A stretch of 64,000 bases of DNA from Zizania palustris. Its lineage: Eukaryota; Streptophyta; Magnoliopsida; Poales; Poaceae. The position numbers and the translations under genes are program-made. Below the pieces are notes generated by a model. It was not told where the DNA came from. It worked only from the letters and a program-made list of their open reading frames with translations, and made no database searches. The stretch's first letter is position 1. Every line of letters begins with the position of its first letter. Where the stretch lies: the NCBI GenBank assembly GCA_019279435.1, contig JAAALK010000079.1:104327198-104391197 (forward strand), in the 5' to 3' direction. Below are positions 20,722 to 31,983 of this stretch, piece by piece.

Positions 20722-22480
20722 TGAGGAGCCATGTTGAAGAGCATGGGCCTTATGGCTCCAGATGAGATAAGTGATTGTCAACGGAAGTCAAAGAGAACAT
20801 GAAGAGAAGAGAAGACCTACTATGTCTAGGCCACATGTGACTCAGGTACACGGGCGGTGAGCGACTGTCGGGCAAAGGGGCCGTGAAGTCAAGCTGGCCC
20901 AATCCGAGTAAATGGGCCAGGAGCGGCAGATGATCCACTGGTCTGTTGATCGAGATTGACTCAGGTACACGGGCCGACCCAATCCGGGTACCCGGTGAGA
21001 AGACGGTGGACGCTTTGTCAGTTTCGGCGAAAAACTGACGACCGCTAATCTCGGTCTGCCCATTCTGAGGCGAAGCCGTAGCTGCTACGAAAGCTCCGCA
21101 TCAGGACAAGTTATCTTTATTTAGGTTTTTACTATGTTGCCTTTAGGCCCACAATCTGTCATTCGAGTCTATAAAAAATCCTAAGGGCATTTCGGTCTTT
21201 TCTATTTTTATTTCAGCGTATGTAAAAACCCTAGGGGTATTTTTGCATTTTCCCATTTATTGGGTTGCCTATAAAAGGGCCCCAATCCCTAGGGTTTGGG
21301 TTACCCATTCTGTAATCAACTTTAATGTGACAAAAGTTTGGGTCATTTTGTTCTGTTTTTCGGCTTCTTTATCCTGTGAGCGCCACCACCTTTGTGGGCT
21401 TTCTATTCATCATGAGTTCACCAGGTTCTGCATCGTTGGCACATCGAGAAGTAGCTCAATCAGGTTTTATTCTTCCTTTTTCAGCCATCGGACGTCACAC
21501 TGTGGATTTATTTATTTTGTTGCCTCGTTTTGCTTGCCTAGTTTGTTCATCTATTCTGAGTTTGTCGTCGGTATTTTTTTCTCCATGTAGCCACCACAAT
21601 CACATCTGCACGGGCGCTGTTTTACTCTGTCATGACTTTTTATTGGCTCAGCAACAGCAGCCACAGCATGCATCTACTCCTAGGCTTGCTAGCACATATG
21701 GGCAATGGCAGCAGCTAGGCTAGCGGCTATAGTGACTAGGCAGCAGCGGCGCAGCAGCGTAGCAGCGCAGCTAGCAGGCAGTCTAGGGTGCAAGCAGCTC
21801 CTAGCGGCAGGATGGCTAGCGCTAGCGGGCGGCTGCACATGTAGCAAGCAGCTGCGTGCAGCGGCTTCACACACCGTTCCCAATTCGCGCAGTGCACAAT
21901 AGCGTGGGATAGTGTGCACAAAGTTGTCAGGCGTCAAAGCCCTGCCACATGCAGGCGCAGGTGCAAGGTTTGTGGGGACAGACTCGCAACGTGTTCGGTG
22001 AAGCTTCGCTTGGCAGACAGGCTTCGGTGTCACATTGAGCTTCAGAGAATGGACTTTGACACTACCGAAGCAGGCTTCACCGAACCACATCTCAGGCTTC
22101 GTAGCAACTTCGCTGAAGCTACCTTCGGAGGCAAGTTTCGGGCTTCGCACAACAATTTCAAACGGGCTTCAGTAAGTTTCATCCAGGAGACAAAATTTAA
22201 CAGTATAACTTTCTTCTTGTTTTGTGTGCACGCGGATTAAATTGCTTGAAGTGCCTATGAATTGAATGTACTGTTGGTCTGCCTTTAAACATTGTGTTGG
22301 TGTCTTTTCAATTTGTACACCGGTCGTTTTTAGGCTAGATTATTTTTGGACCTGTGAACTGTTCTTGTTCCTGCTGGTTGTTTGTTGAGGTGTGTTGGGT
22401 GTTGGGAGAAGGCCATTGATTCGCAATAATTTTTTAGGCACCCATTCACCCCACCTCTGGTTGCTACTTTCGGTCCTACA
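20722..22480 (+). repeat. 5' LTR of copia D
   Basis: 1,759 bp, TGAGGAGCC...GGTCCTACA. TATA box TATAAAAG at 21270-21277 in TGCCTATAAAAGGGCCCC. It includes a GCAGCAGC-rich stretch (about 21650-21870). Confidence 0.88.
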
Positions 22481-22482
22481 AG

Positions 22483-22494
22483 TTGTATCAGAGC
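22483..22494 (+). promoter_or_regulatory. Primer binding site of copia D, one mismatch
   Basis: TTGTATCAGAGC, against the usual TGGTATCAGAGC complementary to initiator tRNA-Met. The second base is changed. The intact form is at 23668-23679. Confidence 0.75.
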
Positions 22495-22545
22495 CTGGTT
22501 AGGGTTTTTCCATACCTTAACCGGTTCTAAACGCAGGTAGTGATC

Positions 22546-23205
22546 ATGACTTCTTTTGGAAAGGTCCCATCCCTGCAAGCTTTTGGCTATACTTATTGGA
22601 AGACTCGCATGCGAGCCTATCTCATGAGCCAGAGCTCGGACATTTGGTACATTTGTGTTCACGCTACTTTTACCATATTGCCTGTTGCTAAGCGTACAAC
22701 CCCCGAGATAATCGCCCAACATCAGAACAACAACAAAGCAGTGAACATTTTGTTTTCTGGTTTAGGTCCCACTGAGTTTGAGCGTTTGAGCCATCTCAGC
22801 ACTACTATAGAGATCTGGGCTACCCTCCTGGCACACCATGAGGGGACAGCTAGGTCAAGGCTCGGCTCTATCAGACCAACCGGCGTGAATATAAAAATTT
22901 CACATAGAAGCCGGGTGAATCTGTTGAAGCCTTGTTTGGTCATTTTCAATCGATCATCAACAAGCTTCGGGCCAACAAGGCCGAGTGAGTTCAGCTGGTC
23001 TCAGATCATGAGCAGGCGTTAAAGGTTCTTCATACCTTGGACCCTAAGATCTGGGAGATCAAGGTACCCTCTATCATTGAGAGCACCTCTTATGATACCT
23101 TGACAATTTTAGAGTTGTTCAGCAAGCTCAAGGCCACAGAGGTTGATATCCCATTGAGATCAAATCTCACTAGCTCTGGATAAAAAACCCTTTCCCTTGC
23201 GACAC
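22546..23205 (+). pseudogene. gag N-terminal part of copia D (first copy)
   Basis: ATG 22546, reading MTSFGKVPSLQAFGYTYWKTRMRAYLMSQSS, followed by NNNKAVNILFSGLGPTEFERLSHL, typical of copia gag of the UBN2/DUF4219 type. A frameshift follows HHEGTARS, and the remainder is recognisable only by switching frame, ending near the TSSG motif at about 23180. Confidence 0.8.
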
Positions 23206-23665
23206 CTTCTGCTGTCGCATTGAGCTTTGGAGAACGGACTTCGACACTACCGAAGCAGGCTTCGGCGAACCGCATATCAGGCTTCGTAGCAACTTCGCTG
23301 AAGCTAACTTCGTAGGCATTTTTTGGGCTTCACATGAAAACTTCGAATGGGCTTTGGTAAGTTTCATCCAGGAGACAAAATTGAATAGTATAAATTTCTT
23401 CTTGTTTTGTGTGCACGTGGATTAAATTGCTTTAAGTGCCTATGAATTGAATGTATTGTTGGTATGACTTTAAACACTGTGTTGGTGTCTTTTCGATTTG
23501 GACACCGGTCATTTTTAGGCTAGATTATTTTTGGACCTATGAATTGTTCTTGTTCCCGCTGGTTGTTTGTTGAGGTGTGTTGGGTGTTGGGAGAAGGCCA
23601 TTTATTCGCAAGAATTTTTTAGGTGCCCATTCACCCCCCCTCTGGTCACTACTTTCGGTCCTACA
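23206..23665 (+). repeat. COP1 LTR tail inside copia D
   Basis: About 460 bp homologous to the end of the D LTR (22005-22480), ending CGGTCCTACA, and followed by a primer site and a second gag start. This is either a second truncated element or an internal duplication. The left boundary is approximate. Confidence 0.8.
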
Positions 23666-23667
23666 AG

Positions 23668-23679
23668 TGGTATCAGAGC
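23668..23679 (+). promoter_or_regulatory. Primer binding site after the LTR tail
   Basis: TGGTATCAGAGC, perfect complement of the initiator tRNA-Met 3' end, two bases after the LTR. Confidence 0.8.
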
Positions 23680-23730
23680 CTTGTTAGGGTTTTTCCATAC
23701 CTTAACCGGTTCTAAACCCAGGTAGTGATC

Positions 23731-24254
23731 ATGACTTCTTCTAGAAAGGTCTCGTCCTTGGAAGCTTTTGGCTATACTTATTGGAAGACTCTCATTTGAG
23801 CCTATTTGATGAGCCAGAGCTCGGACATTTGGGACATTTGTGTTCACACTACTTTCACCATATTGCGTGTTGTTGAGCGTACATCCCCCGAGATAATCAC
23901 CCAGCATCAGAACAACAACAAAGCGGTGAACATTTTGTTTTCTGGTTTAGGTCCCACTGAGTTTGAGCATGTGAGCCATCTCAGCACTGCTAGAGAGATC
24001 TGGGCTACCCTCCAGGCACACCATGAGGGGACAGCCCAGGTCAAGGCTCGGCTCTATCAGACCTACCGGCGTAAATATGAAAATTTCACATAGAAGCCGG
24101 GTGAATCTATTGAAGTCTTGTTTGGTCGTTTTCAATCAATCATCAACAAGATTTGGGCCAATAAGGCCGAGGGAGTTCACCTAGTCTCAGATCATGAGTA
24201 GGCGCTCAAGGTTCTTCATACCTTGTACCCTAAGATCTGGGAGATCAAGTTATC
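23731..24254 (+). pseudogene. gag N-terminal part (second copy), cut by gypsy E
   Basis: MTSSRKVSSLEAFGYTYWKT... with an early TGA in place of the arginine codon of the first copy. It continues through LGPTEFEHVSHLSTAREIWATLQAHHEG and further stops. It ends at the LTR of E, after GAGATCAAGTTATC. Confidence 0.8.
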
Positions 24255-24918
24255 TGTTGGGGGAGATAATCCTGATGGCTGAAGGGGCCCACAACTAGGG
24301 GGCCCGAGTCCTAGTACCGGGGGGCCAGGACCTACGGGCTTAAAGATGCCGGAGGCCACCCTCCGGCATAAAGATGCCGGAGGCCACCCTCCGGCATAAA
24401 GATGCCGGAGGCCACCCTCTAGGAGGAAGATGCCGGAGGCCACCCTCCGGCTTGAGGATGCCGAAGGCCACCCTCCAGGAGGAAGATGCCGGAGGCCGCC
24501 CTCCGGGAGAAAGATGCCGGAGGCCACCCTTCGGGAGAAGGTTGCCGGGGGCCACCCCTCGGCCCGCGGTAGTGAATCCGGAGGGAGTGCTGGCGGGAAA
24601 AGGACTGAATGAATATACGGGGAGACAGAATCGCGATCCTCTGAGCCGTGTCGGGCGGCGCATGCAGCGTCCAACATGGCTGATACGCTGTCAGAGTCGA
24701 ATCTTCTTGTCTGTACTATGTATAGTCTGTTTTGTCGATACTACCGACCGGCGTCAGGCCATGTAACCGTTGGCGGTCCAGAGGCACTTGGTCCTTTGGA
24801 TGGGGCGCCTTATAAATACCCCTCAGCTGTAGTTGTAAGGGACAGGCTCAAGGAGCATTGAATGCACTACCCTCATTCTCACTAAGAAAACCTGCTGGTC
24901 CGATCCATCGTTCCAACA
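24255..24918 (+). repeat. 5' LTR of gypsy E
   Basis: 664 bp, TGTTGGGGGAGATAATCC...CATCGTTCCAACA, with TATAAATA at 24811-24818. It contains the 28-bp minisatellite. Confidence 0.88.
24342..24565. repeat. 28-bp minisatellite with internal palindrome, eight copies
   Basis: Eight consecutive 28-bp units based on AAGATGCCGGAGGCCACCCT. Each contains GCCGGAGG...CCTCCGGC, which can pair as a small GC-rich hairpin. Later units are more diverged. Confidence 0.9.
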
Positions 24919-24920
24919 GT

Positions 24921-24938
24921 TGGCGTCGTCCGTGGGGA
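24921..24938 (+). promoter_or_regulatory. Primer binding site of gypsy E
   Basis: TGGCGTCGTCCGTGGGGA, two bases after the LTR, one substitution from the GYP1 type in the first nine bases. Confidence 0.6.
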
Positions 24939-24983
24939 CCTTAGTTCAAGAAGCTAGCGTCCTCTACACCCACTAACCAAAGC

Positions 24984-26582
24984 ATGTCGGGTCGGAAGGG
25001 AGCAAGCACGATTCCCCTACGTCGGTCAGCCCGCACCACCAGGATCGAGCCTGCTCCGGTCCCCGACCCCAGTCCTCCGGCCCCCGCTGTTGCGCCCGTC
25101 GGGGCACCCTCCCTGGAGCCAACCCAGGTGCCGGAAGGGACGCCCGAGGCCTGGGACCCTGTCAGCGTACCTGAGCCAACATCCGTCAATCTAATGGGGT
25201 TGCCGGAGGGGCCGCCGCAGACGCATCCTCCGAGCGGACCCCCGGTGGTGTCCCTTCGGACCGACTACGTCCGTTCGCGGGACGCCGATACCTCTTCAGG
25301 AGGAAGTGGGAGCCAAGCTGACGCCCTGGCCGCCGAGAATGCTCGGTTGAAGGCAGAGTTGGCCTTGTGGCGCCAGGAGGCGTCGCTTCGCCCTCCAGAG
25401 CCCCTCCGCGCCGCAAAAGCTGCGGCCGTGGCGCTGAGCGATGACGAAGATCCAGCGGATGAAGAAAATCCGTCTTACGACGAGGAGTCCCCCCTGCACC
25501 CGGACCTTCAGAGGGTGCGCTTCGGCTCGAAGTTCCGCGCCGCGAAGCTTCCCAAGTACTCCGGGGATTCTGACCCTGGCGAATTCTCTCGCTCGTATGC
25601 CCTGGCGATAGAAGCATCCGGGGGGAGCCGAGACACCATGGCTAAATGCTTCCCCTTGGCGCTCGAAGGAATCGCCCTCTGGTGGTTCTGGTCACTCCGA
25701 CCCGGGACCATCCATTCGTGGGATCAACTAAGGAAGAAATTCGTCAACAATTTCCAAGGGACCTTTGTGGCCCCTATGTCCACCGGGAGCCACCGGAGCC
25801 ACGACACCGACTCATGCCGAACCATACTCGCCCTCCGCAGCGACTACCTCGAGCGCAATGTCAGCCGCGGTTCCACTGATAGGGGGACCCCTATCCCCCG
25901 CCCAGAGGCAGTCTAGGTAGTCGGGCACCGCGACGAGCCGGACGTCATGGGCCCAGCCCCGGAGTTCGGCAGGGCCCCGGCCCCCAAGCTCGAAGATGCT
26001 CTAGATCGGGGGAAGAGAGTGGTCCTCCCCATATCCGGAGGGGGAGCCCTGGGGGCTCTTTCCAAGCGACAGCGCCGGGACTATGTTCGGGAGGTCGGAC
26101 ATATCGGCACGTTCGGCCCCTCGGCTCTCCCGGAGTTGTCCCATGTCCCCATCACTTTCACCGCTGAGGATGCCTCCGGAGTCAAGTTCCCGCACGCCGA
26201 CCCCCTCATCATCTCAGCAGACATTGCCGGAGTCGAGGTGCGTCGCATACTGGTTGACGGGGGGAGTTCTGCTGACATCATATTCGTGCAGGCCTTCGAT
26301 CAGCTGTGCCTGTCGCGCAAGCACCTATTGCCAGCTTCGCGTCCGCTCCAAGGCTTCGCAGGCCCCCCGCTCGACGCCCTGGGCCAGGTCGTGCTGGAGG
26401 TGACCTTCGGCGACTCCCCTCTTCAGCGCTGCGAAGAGATCCTATTCGACATGGTCGATGCTCCGTACGCCTACAACGCTATCTTCGGAAGGGGGATGCT
26501 CAATCGCTTCGGAGCCATCGCCCACCACAACTACCTCTGCCTCAAGATGCCGACTCCCGGAGGGGTGTTGTCAATCCAGTAG
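24984..26582 (+). pseudogene. gag-protease of gypsy E, internally deleted and truncated
   Basis: ATG 24984 (MSGRKGASTIPLRRSART). The gag core around YALAIEASGGSRDTMAKCFP is clear, but after APMSTGSH the sequence jumps to RSHDTDSCRTILALRSDYLE. About 160 residues present in copy C, including half of gag, are missing. An in-frame TAG lies at 25914-25916. The protease motif RRILVDGGSSADI is intact. The frame ends after KMPTPGGVLS, where copia sequence begins. Confidence 0.85.
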
Positions 26583-27533
26583 TTGATCAAGCTAAAAGCT
26601 GAGAAGTCTGTCCAAGTCGATAGAGAGTGTGAGATCTGCTTGTCTCAGGTGGAGGTGCTAGCTTCCTTGAGAGAGGAGCTAGCTGATGTTCAGAATGAGA
26701 ACTTTTACCTTCGTCAGATCCTGAGTTGGGTGAGTTCTAGAGAGCCACAGCTCGGCATGATGATCCAGCAGTTCAAGAGGCAGGATGGGTTTGGGGTAGG
26801 TTACACCTATACCAAGGTTGATTTTGATAGTGCCATTAGTCGAGCAGTGGAGTGGAGTAAGATAATTCCTGAACAGAGATATCCCAAGACTCACTCCACT
26901 AAGTCTTTCCAGGCTAGTCAGCCCAAGGATGGAGTGATCCAAGAACAACCTAAAGCTCCACCCAAGAAGCCCATATGGGTCCCAAAGCCCAAACATCTCC
27001 ACACTTCTCTAGACTCTCTACCTGGATCCTCTCATACAAAAGAGTCTACACCCAACACCACCAAGCCCAAGAACCCCAAGGCTCAACCACATCCCAAGAA
27101 GCCTACCTACCACTATGAGTACTATCAGAGAAACAGGCATCTTGAGGATTTTTGCTTCAGGAGGAAGCAGGTTGAGAGAGCGGAGAGAGCTCATGGTGGG
27201 TAGGGGCAGTTCTACTAGTAGGGTGGTAGATAGAGAGTCCATCGACAAGGGGAGAGGCTAGAGGCTAGGACGCATCGTGTAGTTGGTTGTAGAGGAGACG
27301 ACTTTCATGCCCGTGCTCCGGAGGGTGGTGTTCGCTCCGGTAGAGCTCCAAGTCGTTCTGGATATGGCTTTGGACCTCGTGACCGAGATCATAGGCAGAA
27401 CCGAGGACCACTCTTTGGTCCAGACTCTTATGACTCTTTCTACTTTCCTTCCTTTGAGCAGATGGCTCGACACTTGTTTAGCTCTTTTGGTAAACCTGGT
27501 GTCGGACCATTTGCTCCCACTTATGACCACTAA
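26583..27533 (+). pseudogene. gag C-terminal part of copia D
   Basis: A leucine-rich stretch, then LRQILSWVSSREPQLGMMIQQFKR and KPIWVPKPKHLHTSLDSLP, typical of large copia gag proteins. The zinc knuckle HYEYYQRNRHLEDFCFRRK has lost two cysteines (tyrosines instead) and a glycine. A stop follows at 27201-27203. The remainder (about 27250-27533, FPSFEQMARHL) is in other frames. Confidence 0.8.
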
Positions 27534-28830
27534 TCATACCGGATCGAGAATTGGGGGATGTGTGGATCATGGATTTAGGATGCTCTCGCCACATGTCGAG
27601 ACATCTCAGATGGTTCTCCAGCCTCTCTCCCTTGAGCTCTAAGGAGTACATCACTTTCGGGAATAGTGGTCAAGGGAAGGTACATGACATTGGCTCAATT
27701 CGCATCTCTGATCATTTCTCTTTGAAGAATGTTGCTTTGGTTTGAAATTTGAATTTCAATTTGATCTCTGTTTCGCAACATCATGAGGATGGTTTGGAGG
27801 TTCGTTTTAAGAAGGGTATGTCTTCTGTTGTTGATTCTAGAGGATCTTTGGTTTGCAAGATCTTACCCTTCGGTAAGGTTTTTCGAATTGATTTCTCTAG
27901 TTCTTTTGGCCATTCTCGCTGTTTGATTACTGGATCCTCCTCTGAACTCTGGAAGTGGCATAGGAGGTTAGGTCGTTTGAGCTTTGATCTTCTAGTCAGA
28001 TTGAGTTCTATGGACCTCATCCGAGGATTGCCCAAGCTTAAGATGGAGAAGGATCTAGATTGCCATCCCTATCATCACGGGAAAATCGTTGTCGCTTCTC
28101 ACGCACCCGTGACTCAGGTGATGACTTCATACCCGGGAGAGCTATTACACATGGACACTATTGGTCCAGCTCAGGTACGCTCAGTCGGTGGGAAGTGGTA
28201 CGCGCTTGTGATAGTTGACGATTTTTCTCGATTCTCGTGGGTTTTCTTCTTGGAGTCTAAGGTTGAGACTTTTTAGTTTCTTCATGACCTGATTTTGAAG
28301 CTGAAGAATGAGAACAATGGTCGGATGCGAGCAATTCGCTCTGACAATGGCTCTGAGTTCAAGAACTCTCAGTTCATCAGCGTCTGTAGTCATCAGGGTC
28401 TTGATCATCAGTTTTCTGCCCCTTACACTCCCCCACATAATGGTGTTGTGGAACGAAAGAACCACATGATAGTTGGGATGCCCAAGATGATGCTCGATGA
28501 GCATAGGACTCCTAGGCGCTTTTGGGTTGAAGCCATGAACACGGCTTGCTATGTGGCCAACCGCATTTTTCTTAGAGCTTACTTAGGTAAGACTTCATAT
28601 GAGTTGCGGTTTGGTAGATAGCCCAAGGTGAGCCACTTGTGAGCGTTTGGCTGCAAGTGCTTTGTGCTCAAGAAGGGAGGGCATTTGGACAAGTTTGAGT
28701 CTCGTTGCTGCGATAGAGTCTTTCTTGGTTATGCCTTGCATTCTCGGGGCTTCCGTGTTTGGAACCTCAACTCATAGCAGCTTGTTGAGACTTGTGAGGT
28801 TTCTTTTGATGAGTCCATGCCTTTGTTGAC
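27534..28830 (+). pseudogene. Protease and integrase of copia D
   Basis: WIMDLGCSRHM is the protease site, with DSG changed to DLG. The GAG-pre-integrase and zinc finger follow (WHRRLGRLSFDLL...CHPYHHGK), with the last cysteine lost. The integrase core shows HMDTIGPAQVRS, RSDNGSEF and PHNGVVERKN. In-frame stops are at 28274-28276 and 28619-28621, with others in the C-terminal part. Confidence 0.82.
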
Positions 28831-30511
28831 TCCTTCTATTGAGCTTTCTGGAGATGATGAGCTTGGAGAGTCCATCTTCGAGGAAGATGATGATGCTCCT
28901 GCTGTCGATGAGGGTGGGCCTTCTACACAGCCTGTAGACCCCACACCTTCTGAGACTTCAACTGAGGACGAGGGCGGACCTTTGATCACTTCTTTCACTT
29001 CGATCGACCCCCTCAGTCGAGTCCAGAGGTGCGAGCTGCTAACTGTAGTGGGTGACTTTAGATCACCTAGGATCCCGAGCAGTTCAGCGTGATCACCCCT
29101 TAGAACTCATCATCAGCGATCTTACTGAGAGAACTTTGCGCTCTTCTATTGACTCGCTTGCTGTGTTTGCTGAGTCTATGTTTGTTGCATCTTTTGAGCC
29201 CAGAGATGTTTCACATGCTCTTTCTGATTCGAATTGGATAAATGCTATGCAAGAAGAGCTTGATAATTTTGTCTGCAATCGGGTTTGGACACTGGTTGAG
29301 CTGCCACCGGGATGCAACCCCATAGGCACCATGTGGGTGTTCAAAAACAAGCAAGGTGAAGACAGCGTTGTGGTGCGCAACAAGGCTCGACTAGTTGCCC
29401 AGGGTTTTTGCTAGAAAGAGGGTATTGATTTTGAGGAGACTTTCGCCCCTGTTGCCCGTCTTGAGTCCATTCGCATTCTTTTGGAATTCGCTGCTTTGAA
29501 GAGTTTTAAGCTTTTTCAAATGGATGTCAAGAGTGCTTTTTCTGAACGGGTACATAGAGGAGGAGGTCTATGTTAGGCAGCCTCCTGGTTTTGAGAACCC
29601 TAAGTTTCCTCGACATGTTTTTAAGCTGCAGAAAGCTTATACGGTCTGAAGCAAGCCCCAAGGGCTTGGTATGACCAGTTGAAGCAGTTTTTGTTGGGGA
29701 AGGGCTTTGTGATGGGTTCTATGGACAAAACTCTTTTCTTCCTCAGAGATGGCTCAGACTTCTTGATTGCTCAGATTTACGGGGACGATATTATTTTTGG
29801 TGGTTCTACTGATGCACTTGTGTCCAAGTTTTCTGAGTAGATGCACAGTGAGTTTGAGATGAGCCTCATGGGTGAGCTCAAGTATTTCATAGGGCTCCAG
29901 ATCAAGCAGACCAAGGACGACATCTTCATCCACCAGAGTAAGTACACGCGGGACATGTTGAAGAAATTCGACTTTGGTGGAGAGCTGAAGCCTCAAATCA
30001 CCCCAATGGGTACAACTAGGCGTCTGGACACGGACGAGAGCGGCGCCAAGGTCAATGAGAGAGAGTATCGAGGGATGATCGGATCGCTGGTGTACTTGAC
30101 GGCGATGAGGCCAGACATTCAGTTTCCAGTCTTCACCATGCTCGTCTCATCGGCAGGCTGTCAAGCGCATTTTTAGGTACCTTACCTATGCGCCCGATCT
30201 AGGTCTTTTCTATTCAGCATCATCGTCTCTTGATTCATCTGGATTTTCCGACGCTGATTTTGGTGGGTGCCGGTTGGATCGCAAGTCGACTTCTGGTACT
30301 TGTCAGTTTCTTGGTTCTTCGCTTGTCTCTTAGTCTTATCGAAAGCAGACTGGAGTTGCACTTTCTACCACTGAGGCTGGGTATGTAGCTGCTGCTAGCT
30401 GCTGCTCATAGTTGGTTTGGATGATTGATACCCATCATCAGTTGGCTGACATTTTCACCAAACCCCTAGATCAGTCTACTTTTGAGCGTTTGCGAGGGGA
30501 TTTGTGAGTTG
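28831..30511 (+). pseudogene. RT and RNase H of copia D
   Basis: An acidic linker, then the RT start (ALSDSNWINAMQEEL, VFKNKQGEDSVVVRNKARLVAQGF), a frameshift near 29540, and QIYGDDIIFGGST, where the catalytic YVDD is YGDD. Next come FEMSLMGELKYFIGLQI and YRGMIGSLVYL. Deletions near 30124-30180 and 30425 shorten the RNase H, which ends near IFTKPLDQSTFERLRGDL. Dead copy. Confidence 0.82.
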
Positions 30512-31983
30512 TGTATCATTTTTAGGATATTTTGAGTCAGTTTTCTTTATTCTTTACTCTTTTCTTGAGTCTTTTCATGTGTGTTCATATCATGCATATC
30601 CACATATCACACTTTGAGCTTGCTTCTGTTATATGATTGATCTGCTTTACTTATTCTAGCTGGTACATGCCTTTGAATACTTGTCGATGATCATGCTTTT
30701 TTTCAGTTTACATGATATGTCTGATATCTGTCATATGCATGGCTTTTATGCTTTAAAATTGAAAAATGATCACCATTGCTTCTGGTAACTAGCATGTGTA
30801 GGCTGAGTGCTTTTGCAATCTTTTACATGCCTGGTAGCTAGTTCCTCACTTAGATGCAGATATTCAACTTGGACATCTTTATGCTTTAACATGGAAATGT
30901 GCTATAAAAATGATAAAAATCAGAAAAATGAAAATTCCATGCCTTTTTATGTTTAAATTGAAAAGATCCAAGTGAGTTTGCTTTGTCGCATTGCATTGTT
31001 CTACACTGCTTACCATAGCACTTTGGTATGAACTAGGACCGTGTTATGTATGCCAATACCAATGTCTTAAGCTTCTGATGGTCCAGTTCTGGCCTACGCT
31101 TGACTTGGTCGGTTAGCATAAGGTTTGACATGCAAATAACCCCTTGCTAAAATGAAAAAGGAAAAGAAAAAGCCTGAAATTTAAAAGGATAACAAGTTTG
31201 TTGAAGCACTTTGTTCCGGACAATACTTATCTTGGTAGATATCAGTTAGCTTTTGTATCTCATGCTTTACCTTGCTTGTCGACTAGGCAATGTGGTGATG
31301 CTTTTGTTTGCAAAAATTGAAAATGCATGTCAATGACTTTCTTTATATATCATCTTCTGCACTGATCATGTCATGTGTCTTAGACAATATGTCTTTCGCT
31401 ATACCTACTAGATGTTGTAATTGTAGTCAATCATATCTGAGAAGCATGCTTTTTACACTCCACTTGCACCCAGTTGCATTCATTGCATATTTTGAGGGGG
31501 AGCTGCATTTCAAGGGGAGTTCGAGTTTGTGTCTCTTTATAGTGCATTTAGTCTCGCTTGATGAGTCCAATTGTCAACAAGGGGAGAAATGTTCGGTCAC
31601 TCGATCTTTTAGAAGAGTTTAGGGGGAATTTTGGCTTTCTCTAGGATTTGTTTTAGGGGGAGTTTTAGTCTCTTTTGTTTAGGGGGAGTTTTGGCTTTCT
31701 CTGCGATTTGTTTCAGGGGGAGTTTTAGTCTCTTTTGTCCTTACTCTTTGGATATCTTTGTTGATAATTCTTAGATTGCACTCGTTTTGAGTCTTTATTT
31801 TTGGTTAACCATAATGACCTTCTTTCTTGCTTTTGTTTGGCTTTTGGTCATTAGGGTTAAACTTTTATTTTATTTTCTTCTTTCTATTTTCTTGTATTTT
31901 GTCTTCGTGTTTCCACATGTGCTTGTAGGTACTGAAGAGCTGATGAAGAGAAGTGTTGACAATGCACTCATCAAGGGGGAGAT
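30512..31983 (+). other. 3' noncoding region of copia D with repeated polypurine motifs
   Basis: No gene. From about 31490 the motif AGGGGGAG or a close variant recurs (near 31494, 31620, 31654, 31681 and 31714), and the final tract AAGGGGGAGAT ends exactly at the 3' LTR. Several polypurine-like motifs before the LTR are characteristic of Sireviruses. The same region is recognisable in F (34607-35990) and H (53364-54737). Confidence 0.7.

Larger units (their letters stand above)
24255..26580 (+). mobile_element. GYP2 element E: GC-rich Ty3/gypsy, 5' part only
   Basis: A 664-bp LTR, primer site, and gag-protease related to GYP1 but much richer in GC. The sequence stops shortly after the protease; RT, integrase and 3' LTR are absent, and copia gag resumes near 26580. 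It is therefore a truncated insertion within D. The 5-bp duplication cannot be checked because the right end is missing. Confidence 0.85.

Noticed and set aside
24342..24565. CRISPR-like array of 28-bp repeats
   Set aside because: Units are contiguous without unique spacers, in a plant LTR. It is a minisatellite.
24374..24766. Frames across the 28-bp minisatellite on both strands
   Set aside because: 28 is not a multiple of three, and the repeats give similar peptides in all frames. It is LTR sequence, not a gene.
28731..28998. Ser-rich minus-strand frame opposite the copia D linker (and 37674-37956 opposite F)
   Set aside because: Opposite the acidic linker between integrase and RT; a compositional shadow.
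30512..31983. An envelope-like gene downstream of copia pol, as in some Sireviruses
   Set aside because: No long open frame, signal peptide or membrane segment is conserved among D, F and H in this region.
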